Source of the DNA: Paenibacillus sp. HGH0039
GTDB lineage: Bacteria; Bacillota; Bacilli; Paenibacillales; NBRC-103111
Assembly: GCF_000411255.1 (NCBI RefSeq)
Contig: NZ_KE150412.1
Location: 611,609 to 675,608, forward strand
Direction: 5' to 3'
DNA: 64,000 bases
Shown: piece by piece, positions 17,866 to 26,335 of the stretch
How positions within the stretch are numbered: position 1 is the stretch's first letter
Layout: the number at the start of each line of letters is the position of its first letter
Position numbers and translations under genes: made by a program
The notes under the pieces: generated by a model
Database searches by the model: none
The model's input: only the letters and a program-made list of their open reading frames with translations
Told to the model about the DNA's origin: nothing

Positions 17866-18012
17866 GAGGCCTTCTCCATTTATTTCAAAAAAGTAACAAT
17901 CCTTCGAAATGTGCTCCTTAAGCCGCGCGAAAGGGTAATAATGAAGAGAAGACGAAAGACGAACCAGACTACGGCATGTTGGAACAGCATGTATCGAAAC
18001 GGAGTGATCGCT

Positions 18013-19272
18013 ATGAACACGACGAAACTTCCCGTCAAAAAAACCGCCTTCCTTGCGGTTCTCACGGCGGTATCCCTTACCGCCTGCAGCTCTATCGGCC
18101 CTGCGGCGGCGGGGGATCCGACCGGCAGCGGCAGTACAGCGGCATCGGTCGCCGCAAGCCCGGGTCCCGCTTCCGGAACGGCTGCTCCGGCAAGCGCAGC
18201 GCCTGTGCCTTCGGTTAAGCCGGATCAGATCCAGACCCGGTTGACCGATTTTCAGTTGATCTCGGATGCGGCGGGTTTCGCCTGGGGAGAGACGAACGGC
18301 TCCCTGCGCTTATACCGCACCGATGACGGCGGACGAAACTGGACTCTCCTGAGTCCCTGGGACGACACGTTCAAAAGCGGAGCGCCTTTGGCGGGCGGCT
18401 CCCTCTACTTCCTCGACGCGCAGCACGGATGGACGGCCGCAGCGGATGACGGCCGGAAAACCGTGACCGCTTTTACGGCCGACGGCGGGCAGAGCTGGAC
18501 CAAAGGTACCCTGGATAAGCCGACTTATGCCGCCGGTCTCTCTTTTGCCGATCCCCTGCACGGCTGGATGCTCACCTCTTCCGATGCGGCGATGGGCAAA
18601 TCGGAGAAAACGCTGTACGCCACGGACAACGGCGGCAAGGTCTGGAAACCGCTGACGAGCGTTTCCCTGGATAAGCCCGTGCCCGGAGCGCTGCCCCTGT
18701 CGGGACATGCATCCGGCATGACTTTCAAGGACGCCGCCAGCGGCTGGATTGCCCTCGCGGGCCATGAAGAAAAACCGGTCCTGTACCGCACGCGGGACAG
18801 CGGGAAAACGTGGAACGTCGTTCCGATGAAGGTCCCGCAGGAGTTGAATGATTCTTCGGTCACACTGGACGGGGCTCCCGTATTTTTCAAGGATGAACCG
18901 GACAAAGGCTGGATTCCCGTACGGACGGTGAGCGGCAATACGGAAAGCCGCGACGCTTATGTGACGAAGGACGGCGGGCAAACGTGGTCCTTTAAGCAAA
19001 CCGGCATGCAAAACGCGCTCACTTTTGCGGACAGCTTGCACGGCTGGGGATTCAAGGATAAAGTTCTCCATGCCACTTCGGATGGCGGCACAACCTGGAA
19101 CCCGGTTTCATCCGATCCGGTTTTGACGGATACGCTCAAAAATAATCCGAACGTGATCCGGCTCGGATTCGCCGGTCCGCAGACGGGCTGGCTGCTGCTC
19201 GGCTCGGAGGACGGCAAGAAATCGAAGCTGCTTAAGACGTCCGATGCAGGCAAGCATTGGATTTTGTTGTAG
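18013..19272 (+). CDS. BNR/Asp-box beta-propeller lipoprotein
   Basis: The 419-residue product begins with a lipoprotein signal (AVLTAVSLTACSS) and a low-complexity Ala/Gly/Pro/Ser linker to about residue 75. Seven Asp-box repeats follow: DDGGRNWT, ADGGQSWT, DNGGKVWK, RDSGKTWN, KDGGQTWS, SDGGTTWN and SDAGKHW. This is the pattern of BNR or Ycf48-like propellers. No sialidase catalytic residues are evident, so it is probably a binding or assembly protein on the outer face of the membrane. The ATG at 18013 follows GGAGTGAT; an upstream in-frame ATG at 17911 lacks a signal-peptide context. It is divergent from copA. Confidence 0.85.
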   Translation: MNTTKLPVKKTAFLAVLTAVSLTACSSIGPAAAGDPTGSGSTAASVAASPGPASGTAAPASAAPVPSVKPDQIQTRLTDFQLISDAAGFAWGETNGSLRLYRTDDGGRNWTLLSPWDDTFKSGAPLAGGSLYFLDAQHGWTAAADDGRKTVTAFTADGGQSWTKGTLDKPTYAAGLSFADPLHGWMLTSSDAAMGKSEKTLYATDNGGKVWKPLTSVSLDKPVPGALPLSGHASGMTFKDAASGWIALAGHEEKPVLYRTRDSGKTWNVVPMKVPQELNDSSVTLDGAPVFFKDEPDKGWIPVRTVSGNTESRDAYVTKDGGQTWSFKQTGMQNALTFADSLHGWGFKDKVLHATSDGGTTWNPVSSDPVLTDTLKNNPNVIRLGFAGPQTGWLLLGSEDGKKSKLLKTSDAGKHWILL

Positions 19273-19305
19273 CTTTCCCCGTGGCCCGCAGCTGCAATCG
19301 CATAA

Positions 19306-19350
19306 CCTCAAAAAGCAATCCTTCCTTTCGGACGGGATTGCTTTTTGAGG
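19306..19350. terminator. Bidirectional terminator between convergent genes
   Basis: A 16-bp stem (CCTCAAAAAGCAATCC with its complement) and 12-base loop supply an A/T tract on either side, serving the propeller lipoprotein (+) and the AAA ATPase (-). Confidence 0.8.
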
Positions 19351-19364
19351 TTTGAACTCGCCGA

Positions 19365-20084
19365 TCAATCCAGCAGTTCCTGGAGATAGAAAGAACGATT
19401 TTCCAGAAAGCGGCGGGTAATCCGGTAATGGTCGGTTTCCTCATACGCAGTGAGGCGGACCGGAGATTCGTTGAAATTGTAGATGTCCGCATGGGGATAA
19501 CCCAGCAAAATAGGCGAATGAGTGGCGATTATAAGCTGCGACGTCCGGGCCAGTTCATGGATCATGCTCAGAAAAACGAGCTGGCGGGCCGGAGATAACG
19601 CGGCTTCCGGCTCATCGAGCAGATAGATGCCTCTTCTTCCGAAGCGGTTCTTGAACAGGGACAGAAAAGATTCGCCGTGCGACTGCTCATGAAGCGACCT
19701 GCCGCCGTAACTGTCATAAGCCCTGCGGTCTTCCCGCGCCAGTTCGTCGATATGACTGGCGAAATGATAGAACGACTCCGCCCGCAGAAAAAAACCCTCG
19801 TTCATCTTCGGCATCCAGGAGAGGCGCAAATAATCGCCCAGCTTTGCCTCCGACGAATCCAGCTCGTACAGATTGTTCCGGCTGCCTCCCGCCGTATTGA
19901 ACCCGCATTGGTAAGCGATCGCTTCCATCAGGGTCGATTTGCCGGAGCCGTTCTCGCCGACGAAAAACGTGACGTTTTTATGGAATTTCAGCCGGTCGAG
20001 CTTGTCGATCGCCGGAATATGAAACGGGTACTCGTGCGGATTCCGAATTTTCTCGTGCAGTTTGATCACTTCGTGCAGGTACAT
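19365..20084 (-). CDS. AAA/ABC-type ATPase
   Basis: The 239-residue single-domain ATPase contains Walker A GENGSGKSTL (about 42-51), a degenerate ABC signature (LSPARQ), Walker B IYLLDEPEAAL and a switch His in IIATHSPIL. This matches the stand-alone ATPases (AAA_23/SMC-like) related to phage OLD or ABC-F-like proteins and not a transporter subunit, since no permease is nearby. The ATG at 20084 follows GGAG at 8 bases; codons further upstream are unlike the family. The cellular role is unknown. Confidence 0.8.
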   Translation of the reverse strand: MYLHEVIKLHEKIRNPHEYPFHIPAIDKLDRLKFHKNVTFFVGENGSGKSTLMEAIAYQCGFNTAGGSRNNLYELDSSEAKLGDYLRLSWMPKMNEGFFLRAESFYHFASHIDELAREDRRAYDSYGGRSLHEQSHGESFLSLFKNRFGRRGIYLLDEPEAALSPARQLVFLSMIHELARTSQLIIATHSPILLGYPHADIYNFNESPVRLTAYEETDHYRITRRFLENRSFYLQELLD

Positions 20085-20423
20085 CGTAACGCTCCGTTCC
20101 GTTGCGGATGAATCTGAAGCCGGTGCGGTGGTTAAGCAGAAACTCATCCGCTGCTTTTTTAGCCTGCAGACTACTTCTCCTTCCGGCACGCAATCCCCTG
20201 CAATCCCACCCGTCAAAAAAACCGAAAAAACCAGACTCTGCTGTGCAGAACCGGCTCTTCAGGTATTCCATAGCGTGAAGGAGAGCGATGAGGGCGTCAG
20301 CGGTGACGACCTGTCTGAGGACTGCCCGGCGAATTTCTTGCCATGCCGGACGGTTCGCTAGTAAGAAGCGTGTCCGCCTGCCTGCGCTTGATGCTGCGTT
20401 CAAATCGCTGCTGTTTCTTCCGC
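20085..20423. other. Gene-free stretch
   Basis: No convincing gene was found. Overlapping open frames here lack ribosome sites and have no recognisable protein signature. No terminator with a T-run was seen. Confidence 0.45.
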
Positions 20424-20810
20424 TTACTTCGTCTGTGCTTCTTTCCGCTTCGTCTTGCTCTGGCCTTCTTTCGTATCCGGTCTGGCCGCGAGTTCGTCGT
20501 CATAGGTATAGCTGATGTGTGCTTCCACTGGGCTTCCGCCGATCAGATGCTCACGGACAATGCGCCTCCCGATTTCAGGGGTCACCTCTTTGTACCATAC
20601 CCCCTCCGGGTACACGGTAATGACGCAGGCATCCTCGCATCTGCCCTGACAGCGCGTCCGGGTCGTATGGATCCGGCCATCCGCTTCCTGCAGCTTGATC
20701 TCATCGCGCATCGCCTCGACGACTTCTTCCGCTCCTTTTTTGGTACAGCTGCCCCCGTTGCAAAAGAAAAGATGATGTTTCATGCCGTTCAGATTCCAAG
20801 TTGTCATCAT
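20424..20810 (-). CDS. Thioredoxin-like [2Fe-2S] ferredoxin domain protein
   Basis: The 128-residue protein reads [20 protein letters not shown] in the N-terminal part and [19 protein letters not shown] in the middle. The Cys spacing C-x4-C then C-x3-C (with one more Cys) is that of thioredoxin-fold 2Fe-2S proteins found near cobalamin or bacillithiol genes. A Lys/Thr-rich tail of 30 residues follows the domain. ATG after GGAGACC. It probably transfers electrons or binds a cluster in the cytosol; the partner is unknown. Confidence 0.8.
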   Translation of the reverse strand: MMTTWNLNGMKHHLFFCNGGSCTKKGAEEVVEAMRDEIKLQEADGRIHTTRTRCQGRCEDACVITVYPEGVWYKEVTPEIGRRIVREHLIGGSPVEAHISYTYDDELAARPDTKEGQSKTKRKEAQTK

Positions 20811-20913
20811 GGTCTCCTTTTATAAAATAGGAATTGGAAAATAATTAATTATTCGTAACTATTACGATAAAACGTATCGTACACAGATTTCGCGGATCTG
20901 TCAACGGATCCAT

Positions 20914-20948
20914 CAAAAAAACCGCCTTCCCGCAAGGAGAAGACGGCC
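20914..20948 (-). terminator. Terminator of the small membrane protein gene
   Basis: CCGTCTTC and GAAGGCGG pair (one G-T) around a CCTTGCGG-type loop, followed on the minus strand by TTTTTTT. Confidence 0.75.
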
Positions 20949-20967
20949 TTATGATTCGAGATCCGAT

Positions 20968-21225
20968 TCAGTAACGCCGCTCATCCTCAGGCTCGTTAAC
21001 TAAACGCTCCCGATCCTGATTCTTCTGCACGTTCTGCGGCTGCATGTCCAGCAAACGGTCCAGTTTCTCCTCGATTCTTTGCAGCTTGGTCAGTGTGAAC
21101 AGTCTGCGGTTGACTCTAGTCCGGATAAACATCGATAAGCTGGTAATAAAAATAGCGATGAATCCGAAGATAACAAGCAAGTAAACGATGCTGGCCCAGG
21201 AAACGAACCCGATCGTGTCCATCAT
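20968..21225 (-). CDS. Small single-pass membrane protein (DUF4083-like)
   Basis: The 85-residue protein has one strong membrane helix (about 8-35, IVYLLVIFGFIAIFITSL), then a basic stretch and an amphipathic helix (KLQRIEEKLDRLLDM) with a charged tail. This layout, and the EKLDRLL segment, resemble DUF4083 proteins of Bacillaceae. Function unknown. Transcribed alone or with the genes upstream on the same strand. Confidence 0.6.
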   Translation of the reverse strand: MMDTIGFVSWASIVYLLVIFGFIAIFITSLSMFIRTRVNRRLFTLTKLQRIEEKLDRLLDMQPQNVQKNQDRERLVNEPEDERRY

Positions 21226-21311
21226 TTTTTGTTCAACCTCGTTTCATTTAATCGGTCTTGAATCTTTCCGCTTGCGTACTTGCGTCTTCCGGCCTTGCGG
21301 TCTATCAACTT

Positions 21312-21698
21312 TCAGCCGATTTCTCTCGAAAGCACTTCAATCTCGTGTTTGTTGCGCTCCCCGTGCCCGATACGGAGCCGATGCCCGTCCAAATCGCGGA
21401 TCACGAACTCTCTCATTCCCCAAGACTTGGATTGGATCTCCTCTATGAAATCCACCTTCTGCGTTTTCAAAAATTGATAGACTTGATCCGCGTTTCGGAC
21501 AAAAAAATAAAGCGTCTGAACTTCGACCTTGTCCGATTTCGTAAAATGAACCTCGATATTCCCATTGTAGACCGATCCGTATGTATCTTCCAGAACCCAA
21601 GCCAGGTCAAACTTTAGCACGTCGCGGTAAAATTCAAGCGCCTTGAATACATTTTTAACGGGCAGTACCGGTGCTTGATGCTGAATATATTTCTTCAT
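21312..21698 (-). CDS. VOC-superfamily (glyoxalase/bleomycin-resistance fold) protein
   Basis: The 128-residue protein shows paired beta-alpha-beta-beta-beta modules: APVLPVKNVFKALEFYRDVL, IEVHFTKSD, then LYFFVRNADQVYQFL and EFVIRDLDGHRLRIGHGE. The closing DLDGHRLRIG motif is typical of VOC proteins related to bleomycin/fosfomycin resistance or dioxygenases. The metal and substrate cannot be assigned. ATG after AAGGAGAAGAAA. Confidence 0.8.
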   Translation of the reverse strand: MKKYIQHQAPVLPVKNVFKALEFYRDVLKFDLAWVLEDTYGSVYNGNIEVHFTKSDKVEVQTLYFFVRNADQVYQFLKTQKVDFIEEIQSKSWGMREFVIRDLDGHRLRIGHGERNKHEIEVLSREIG

Positions 21699-21711
21699 TT
21701 TCTTCTCCTTA

Positions 21712-22074
21712 TTATAGTGAGCGCAGATGCCTGTCTGTGCGTCTTTCCCGGATGATTCCCACGATCCACACCAATAAATTCAATCCAACGAGATTTGAAA
21801 CCAGATACATCCACCAGGTGTACAAACCGAATCCTTGAGGATGCGTGTTCATGTAAAGCAATAAAATCCATCCGAAAAAGCGGACTCCGTTTAAGAGCCA
21901 TGAATCTTTCCGAAACAAAATAGCTCCCGGCTCAACCGGAACATCCCTGTATTTCACCAGAGAAAGTGCAAAAAGTAAGAGATGCATAATCACGTAAATC
22001 ACAGCAACAAACAGAGGATACACAATCATGGCAAACAATGCGCCTATCAAATTATCCGCTTCGGATGCACCCAC
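21712..22074 (-). CDS. Four-helix integral membrane protein of unknown function
   Basis: The 120-residue protein contains hydrophobic segments at about 8-42 (two close helices), 63-78 and 86-110, with a short basic C-tail. No family recognised. The GTG at 22074 is preceded by AAGGGGAT very close to it, just after the stop of a 30-codon open frame, so the two may be coupled. The exact start is uncertain. Confidence 0.6.
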   Translation of the reverse strand: MGASEADNLIGALFAMIVYPLFVAVIYVIMHLLLFALSLVKYRDVPVEPGAILFRKDSWLLNGVRFFGWILLLYMNTHPQGFGLYTWWMYLVSNLVGLNLLVWIVGIIRERRTDRHLRSL

Positions 22075-22080
22075 ATCCCC

Positions 22081-22173
22081 TTAAAAAACGAAGTGCTCGA
22101 ACTTTTTATATTCCGTGAAGCAGGAAAGCAGCGATAACAGACAGCTGAGTACAAAATAAGATCCTTTCTTCAT
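22081..22173 (-). CDS. Possible 30-residue lipoprotein-like peptide
   Basis: ATG 22173 follows GGGAG at 8 bases. The peptide MKKGSYFVLSCLLSLLSCF and 11 more residues have a basic start, a hydrophobic stretch and a lipobox-like LSLLSC. The stop touches the ribosome site of the membrane-protein gene downstream. It could be a leader peptide or a small membrane peptide. Evidence is only positional. Confidence 0.35.
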   Translation of the reverse strand: MKKGSYFVLSCLLSLLSCFTEYKKFEHFVF

Positions 22174-22388
22174 AAGACTCGCTCCCGAAGAAAAATCAAC
22201 CTCTTCCAGTATATGGTTTATCGTTGGCTGTTACAACTATTTATCTCGCCATAGTTTTCTTACCGCATAATCCCCTCCAGCCCTCACGTCTGTTGTTCCT
22301 TAGCCATGTATTCGACAGACTTCCATCTTATTCCTTTTCCTTTTATGTAAGACTATGTAAGATTTTATCTTTTTATATGACAAATAAA

Positions 22389-22410
22389 AGACAGCTCACA
22401 GGAGCTGTCT
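22389..22410 (-). terminator. Orphan hairpin with T-rich tail on the minus strand
   Basis: A perfect 9-bp stem (AGACAGCTC / GAGCTGTCT) with a 4-base loop is followed on the minus strand by TTTTATTTG. No minus-strand gene ends here, so it may insulate the promoter at 22441 or end antisense transcripts. Confidence 0.45.
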
Positions 22411-22440
22411 CTAAACGCCGGATCTCTTTCCGTCTCCCCC

Positions 22441-22471
22441 TTGACCCTCACGTTACGTGATCGTTTAGACT
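22441..22471 (+). promoter_or_regulatory. MerR-type promoter of the DUF2268 gene
   Basis: -35 TTGACC, a 19-base spacer with the palindrome TCACGTTACGTGA, and -10 TAGACT. From -35 through base 18 of the spacer (24 bases) the sequence equals that of the MerR/TipAS promoter 11 kb away. Only the -10 region differs. This makes the gene a predicted target of that regulator. Confidence 0.8.
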
Positions 22472-22495
22472 GGCGACAGGAGGTGGCTACCCCTT

Positions 22496-23389
22496 ATGAA
22501 ACTTGCCATAGAACCGACATTGAACCACTATGCCAGCCTGTATGACCTGCCTGAGGGCGAACGGGAAAATTATTTCCGTTATACGATGATGAAACCTTTC
22601 GAAACGATGTGGAACCTCATCGGGGTTCCGCTCAAAGCAGGGCAGCCCAGAGGCTATGACGTCCTGACTGCTTCGGGAATGCTCGGCTATCTCTCTGTCC
22701 GCGAGACGGAGTCCGGCCTGGCGGCGCTGGAGAAACTCCGGCAGGCGAAGGCGGAGGAGACAGCCTTGTCCGCCCTGCGGCGCTGCATGAGCTTTGCCGA
22801 GCAGGCGGAGCTGCGGGTCCGCGCGGACGAGCTCCGGTTCGGCCTGTATCTCGCCGATCCCCTCAAGCTTGAGCTTCAAGGAGGAACATGCGGGTTCGGA
22901 GGCATTCCCGGATACATCCAGGTCATGCTTCATCCGACCGAATGGAATTTACCCCGGCTTCCCGCCGTCATCGCCCACGAATTCCATCATAATCTGCGGT
23001 TTTCCTATTTCGGCTGGGATCACGGAAATGTGACGCTGGGCGATTATCTCGTCATCGAAGGCCTTGCCGAGTCGTTTGCCCGCGAGCTGTTCGGCGAGGA
23101 GCTGCTTGGCCCCTGGGTCACCTCCATGGAGCCGGACGATTTCGAATACTCGCTCCATGTGTTCAAAGACGCCCTGGCCCTCAAAGGGTTTGCCGAAGTC
23201 AGCAGCTACATGTTCGGAGACTTGTACGCCAGAGAGCAGGGGTTTGCTCCTGCGGGCGTGTCCCCTTTTGCAGGGTATTCGGTCGGCTATGCCGCCGTCC
23301 AAGCTTTTCTCGGAGCGAACGATGTGACCATCGGTGAAGCGACTTTGCTGGGTACCGAAGAAATTCTCGGAAGCTGCGGGTTATTCTGA
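22496..23389 (+). CDS. DUF2268 putative zinc-dependent protease
   Basis: The 297-residue protein carries a gluzincin-type HEFHHNLR motif (near 161) preceded by PRLPAVIA and followed by EGLAESFARELFG, with the downstream Glu expected of a metal ligand. This is the DUF2268 pattern (Bacillus YjaZ-like), annotated as predicted Zn-dependent protease. No signal peptide is visible, so it is probably cytosolic. ATG after GGAGG. Its promoter matches that of a TipAS-type drug-sensing regulator, which suggests induction by a small molecule. The biochemical substrate is unknown. Confidence 0.85.
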   Translation: MKLAIEPTLNHYASLYDLPEGERENYFRYTMMKPFETMWNLIGVPLKAGQPRGYDVLTASGMLGYLSVRETESGLAALEKLRQAKAEETALSALRRCMSFAEQAELRVRADELRFGLYLADPLKLELQGGTCGFGGIPGYIQVMLHPTEWNLPRLPAVIAHEFHHNLRFSYFGWDHGNVTLGDYLVIEGLAESFARELFGEELLGPWVTSMEPDDFEYSLHVFKDALALKGFAEVSSYMFGDLYAREQGFAPAGVSPFAGYSVGYAAVQAFLGANDVTIGEATLLGTEEILGSCGLF

Positions 23390-23430
23390 AATGACTCCAG
23401 AGGCAGCACACGACCATGGCCCCGGTATGG

Positions 23431-24669
23431 CTACTCCCTGTACTTGCGCAGCACGATGACCGCATTGTGCCCGCCGAAACCGAACGAGTTCGAGAGACCG
23501 ATTTCGAGCTCCGCTTTTCTCGCCGTGCCGGGAACATAATCCAGATCGCAGTCCGGGTCCCTTTGCTCCAGATTAATCGTCGGAGGAATGATGCCTTCCT
23601 GCAAAGTTTTGACGAGCGCGATCGCTTCCGCCCCGCCCGCGGCTCCGAGCATGTGGCCGGTCATCGATTTGTTGGCCGTGACGGGTATGCGGTAAGCGTC
23701 TTCTCCGAAGAGATTTTTGATCGCGCTCGTCTCGGACTTGTCCCCTACCCCCGTACTCGTCGCGTGCGCGCTGATGACGTCCACCTCGCCAGGAGTAATT
23801 CCCGCGCTCGCCAGGGCCGATTTCATGGCCTGCTGCGCCCCTCTCCCCTCGGGATGAGTCGCCACCATGTGGTAGGCGTCCGAGCTTGCGCCGTATCCGG
23901 TCACTTCGGCGTAGATGCGGGCGTTCCGGCGCTGCGCATGGCTCAGCGACTCCAGAATCAGGATGCCGGCTCCTTCGGCCATCACAAAGCCGTCTCTTCC
24001 CGCATCGAACGGGCGGCTCGCTTTCGCGGGTTCCTCGTTGCGCGTGGAGACCGCTGTGGCGTTGCCGAAGCTCGACAGCGAAATTTCGCTGACGGCCGCT
24101 TCCGAGCCCCCGGCGATAATGACATCCGCTTCTCCTGTGCGGATCGTTCGGAACGCTTCGCCGATGGCGGTGTTGCCGATGGAGCAGGCCGTAACCGGCG
24201 ACATCGTCGGTCCGAGCGCCTGATGCCGGATCGAGATCATGGCCGCCGCCATGTTCGAGATCATCATCGGCACAAGCGTGGGGCTAACCCTCTCCGGCCC
24301 GCGCTCCAGCAGCACCCGGTTCTGCTCCAGCAGGGTGCCGATTCCGCCGATGCCGGAGCCGACGTACACCCCGACGCGCTCCCGGTCCGTCATGTCCAGA
24401 TTCAGCTCCGCATCCAGCAGGGCCTGATCGGCGGCGGCCAGAGCGAACTGGCAGAAGCGGTCCATTTTTCTCGCTTCCTTGCGTCCGAATATCGCTTCTC
24501 CGTCAAAATCTCGCACAAGTCCGGCAATTTTCGATTTGTAGCGGGTCGTATCGAAGGTATCGATCCGGGAGATCCCCGATTGCCCCTGCACCAGACGTTC
24601 CCAAAACGGGGCCACCCCGTTGCCCAGCGGTGAAATAATGCCCATCCCTGTTATCACGACTCGTTCCAT
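23431..24669 (-). CDS. fabF: 3-oxoacyl-[acyl-carrier-protein] synthase II
   Basis: The 412-residue condensing enzyme has the active-site Cys in SPVTACSIGNT (Cys162) and the two catalytic His in ISAHATSTGVGDK (about 303) and NKSMTGHMLGAAGG (about 340), with the C-terminal NSFGFGGHNA. It elongates acyl-ACP in fatty-acid synthesis. The gene is isolated from other fab genes and there is no acpP beside it, so it may be a second FabF copy or part of another pathway. ATG 24669 follows AGGAGG; an in-frame start 10 codons upstream lacks a ribosome site. Confidence 0.9.
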   Translation of the reverse strand: MERVVITGMGIISPLGNGVAPFWERLVQGQSGISRIDTFDTTRYKSKIAGLVRDFDGEAIFGRKEARKMDRFCQFALAAADQALLDAELNLDMTDRERVGVYVGSGIGGIGTLLEQNRVLLERGPERVSPTLVPMMISNMAAAMISIRHQALGPTMSPVTACSIGNTAIGEAFRTIRTGEADVIIAGGSEAAVSEISLSSFGNATAVSTRNEEPAKASRPFDAGRDGFVMAEGAGILILESLSHAQRRNARIYAEVTGYGASSDAYHMVATHPEGRGAQQAMKSALASAGITPGEVDVISAHATSTGVGDKSETSAIKNLFGEDAYRIPVTANKSMTGHMLGAAGGAEAIALVKTLQEGIIPPTINLEQRDPDCDLDYVPGTARKAELEIGLSNSFGFGGHNAVIVLRKYRE

Positions 24670-24728
24670 CGTACATCCTCCTCTATATAAGCTGTCCATA
24701 TCCTCATCTTGTCACCGGATGTATCCTA

Positions 24729-24757
24729 TTACAAGTTGTAGTTTATTCTAGTATAAT
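24729..24757 (+). promoter_or_regulatory. Promoter of the XRE/MmyB-type regulator gene
   Basis: -35 TTACAA, 17-base spacer, -10 TATAAT, 34 bases before the start codon. The region also contains GTAGT and ACTAC half-repeats flanking the -10, which may be an autoregulatory site shared with the divergent fabF gene. Confidence 0.55.
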
Positions 24758-24791
24758 TACTACTACGATAAGGATTCGAGGAGATGAGCGA

Positions 24792-25631
24792 ATGAACAAG
24801 GAAGAAAGGCTGGAGGCTCTGTCGGCTTTTCTGAAAAGCCAGCGGGCCAAGCTGCTCCCGCAAAACATGGGGCTCCCCGCCGGGACCAGGCGAAGAACTC
24901 CGGGGCTTCGCAGAGAAGAAGTCGCCCAGCTCGCGGGGGTCAGCACGACCTGGTATACGTGGCTGGAGCAGGGACGGGATATTAAAGTGTCGGCCTCCGT
25001 GCTGGAAAATATCGCTTCCGCGCTGCAACTGACGGTAGATGAGCGGAAGTACCTCACTTCTCTGGCTCTGGAAGCCAGCTCGGGCATTCGCCTGCTCCAG
25101 GAGGAGCTGCCGCAAATTTCCCCCTCCCTGCAGAAAATTTTGCAGGAGCTGAAAAACTGCCCGACCATCATCTCCGACCGCAGGTGTACGATTGTCGGCT
25201 GGAACGAGGCGGCCACGCGCGTTTTCCTCGATTTCGAGAAGATTCCGCCCGAACAGCGCAACATGATTTCCCTCCTGTTTGCGCGTAAGGAATTCCGCCG
25301 GCTTGCGGTAAACTGGGAAGATTTCGTCAGCGGCTTTCTGGCTATTTTCCGCGCCTATTACGGCCAGTATTTCGAAGACGAGTGGTACAACGGGTTCCTG
25401 GCCGAAATGAAGCTCACCTATCCAGAATTCAACCGGCTGTGGGAACAAAGCAAGGTGAGCTCCGCACCGGAAGTTCTGATCGAGTTCCGGCATGCCAAAG
25501 CGGGGAAAATGCTGTTCGATCTGACGTCCCTGCAGGTGCACGGGAGCACGGATTTACGCTGCAGCATTTATACTCCCGCGCAGGAATCGTCGACGGAAAT
25601 GAAGCTGATGCAGCTCATGGACCGGAGCTGA
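24792..25631 (+). CDS. XRE-family regulator with MmyB-like ligand-binding domain
   Basis: The 279-residue protein has an N-terminal helix-turn-helix (about 10-80; RRTPGLRREEVAQLAGVSTT, then WYTWLEQGRDIKVS). A C-terminal MmyB-type PAS-like domain (about 105-270; IVGWNEAATRVFLDFEKIPP) follows, with the typical WHPEFNRLW-like variant YPEFNRLWEQSKV. MmyB-type proteins regulate neighbouring genes, often oxidoreductases, and can bind fatty acids; the fabF gene is transcribed divergently, which fits a lipid-sensing role but is inference. ATG at 24792 after GAGGAGATGAGCG. Confidence 0.9.
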   Translation: MNKEERLEALSAFLKSQRAKLLPQNMGLPAGTRRRTPGLRREEVAQLAGVSTTWYTWLEQGRDIKVSASVLENIASALQLTVDERKYLTSLALEASSGIRLLQEELPQISPSLQKILQELKNCPTIISDRRCTIVGWNEAATRVFLDFEKIPPEQRNMISLLFARKEFRRLAVNWEDFVSGFLAIFRAYYGQYFEDEWYNGFLAEMKLTYPEFNRLWEQSKVSSAPEVLIEFRHAKAGKMLFDLTSLQVHGSTDLRCSIYTPAQESSTEMKLMQLMDRS

Positions 25632-25979
25632 CAGACCCTATGCGCCAAACGGCTTGCGCGAGGCAAAACCGGATGGCGTAACATCCGCTTGATTGGCCGA
25701 CAACGCTCCCCCGGCCGATGCGGTTGATCACCTTCATGCCTGCGCCTAACCACATGCGCCAGGAAACTGGGCGCGGTGCGAAGCGGACGGGGGGAAGGGT
25801 GGGGACTTCGGCAGAATCTGGAACGCCCGTGATGAGATGATTCATTGGATTTCCCGCACGTTCCCTCAGGTTCCCACCTCAACCGGTCTCAGGCGCTGAA
25901 AAAGCCGGTGTCCGCTTCGTTAAGTGGACACCGGCTTTCTTGTAAGGTCCGGATTGCCGGAATCATCCGGAATCCGTCT
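25632..25979. other. Gene-free stretch
   Basis: A GC-rich 260-base segment with no recognisable gene, then the terminator at 25899-25940. Open frames here lack ribosome sites and read as low-complexity Arg/Pro-rich products. Confidence 0.45.
25899..25940 (-). terminator. Terminator of the small hydrophilic-protein gene
   Basis: A perfect 13-bp stem (AAAGCCGGTGTCC / GGACACCGGCTTT) followed on the minus strand by TTTTTC. Confidence 0.75.
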
Positions 25980-26219
25980 TTAGAAGCCCGAATGATACTT
26001 GTCCGGGCTGGAAGAATCGGACTTCGTGGCGCTTTTGTCCTTTTCTTCTTTCTGCTCCATATTTAAATCTTCCATGGGAATCGGATCGACGTGTTTTTCG
26101 CTTTCGTGAAGATCGAACAAGCTTTCATTCCCGGTCGGATACTGCTCCGGATGGTCGCGGTTGCCCTTTTGCTGAGTCTGGCGTTCCAATTCATGGCTCG
26201 GTTTTTTCGGTTCCGTCAT
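25980..26219 (-). CDS. Small charged hydrophilic protein (79 aa)
   Basis: MTEPKKPSHELERQTQQKG and onward: no hydrophobic segment, rich in Glu, Lys, Ser and Pro, ending SSPDKYHSGF. ATG 26219 follows AAGGAAGGTGAG. It is probably disordered. Composition resembles the 57-residue protein at 48008-48181 in being Glu/Gln/Asn-rich, a type common among minor spore or stress proteins, but no family is recognised. Confidence 0.6.
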   Translation of the reverse strand: MTEPKKPSHELERQTQQKGNRDHPEQYPTGNESLFDLHESEKHVDPIPMEDLNMEQKEEKDKSATKSDSSSPDKYHSGF

Positions 26220-26335
26220 GGGACTCACCTTCCTTCGGTAGATATACCTTAAGTACCTCAAACAGAAAAAACTCAAACAAAATCCGCACGAAAACGGCCG
26301 TAGAGTCCGAAATTCCCCGCGAAAAATAAGGGGAG

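Larger units (their letters stand above)
22174..22495. other. Intergenic region between divergent genes
   Basis: Contains a hairpin (22389-22410) and the MerR-type promoter (22441-22471). The AT-rich left part holds no recognisable gene. Confidence 0.5.

Noticed and set aside
25568-25882. 104-codon minus-strand frame after the MmyB-type gene
   Set aside because: Overlaps the end of that gene antisense, has no ribosome site, and reads as an Arg/Pro-rich low-complexity product.
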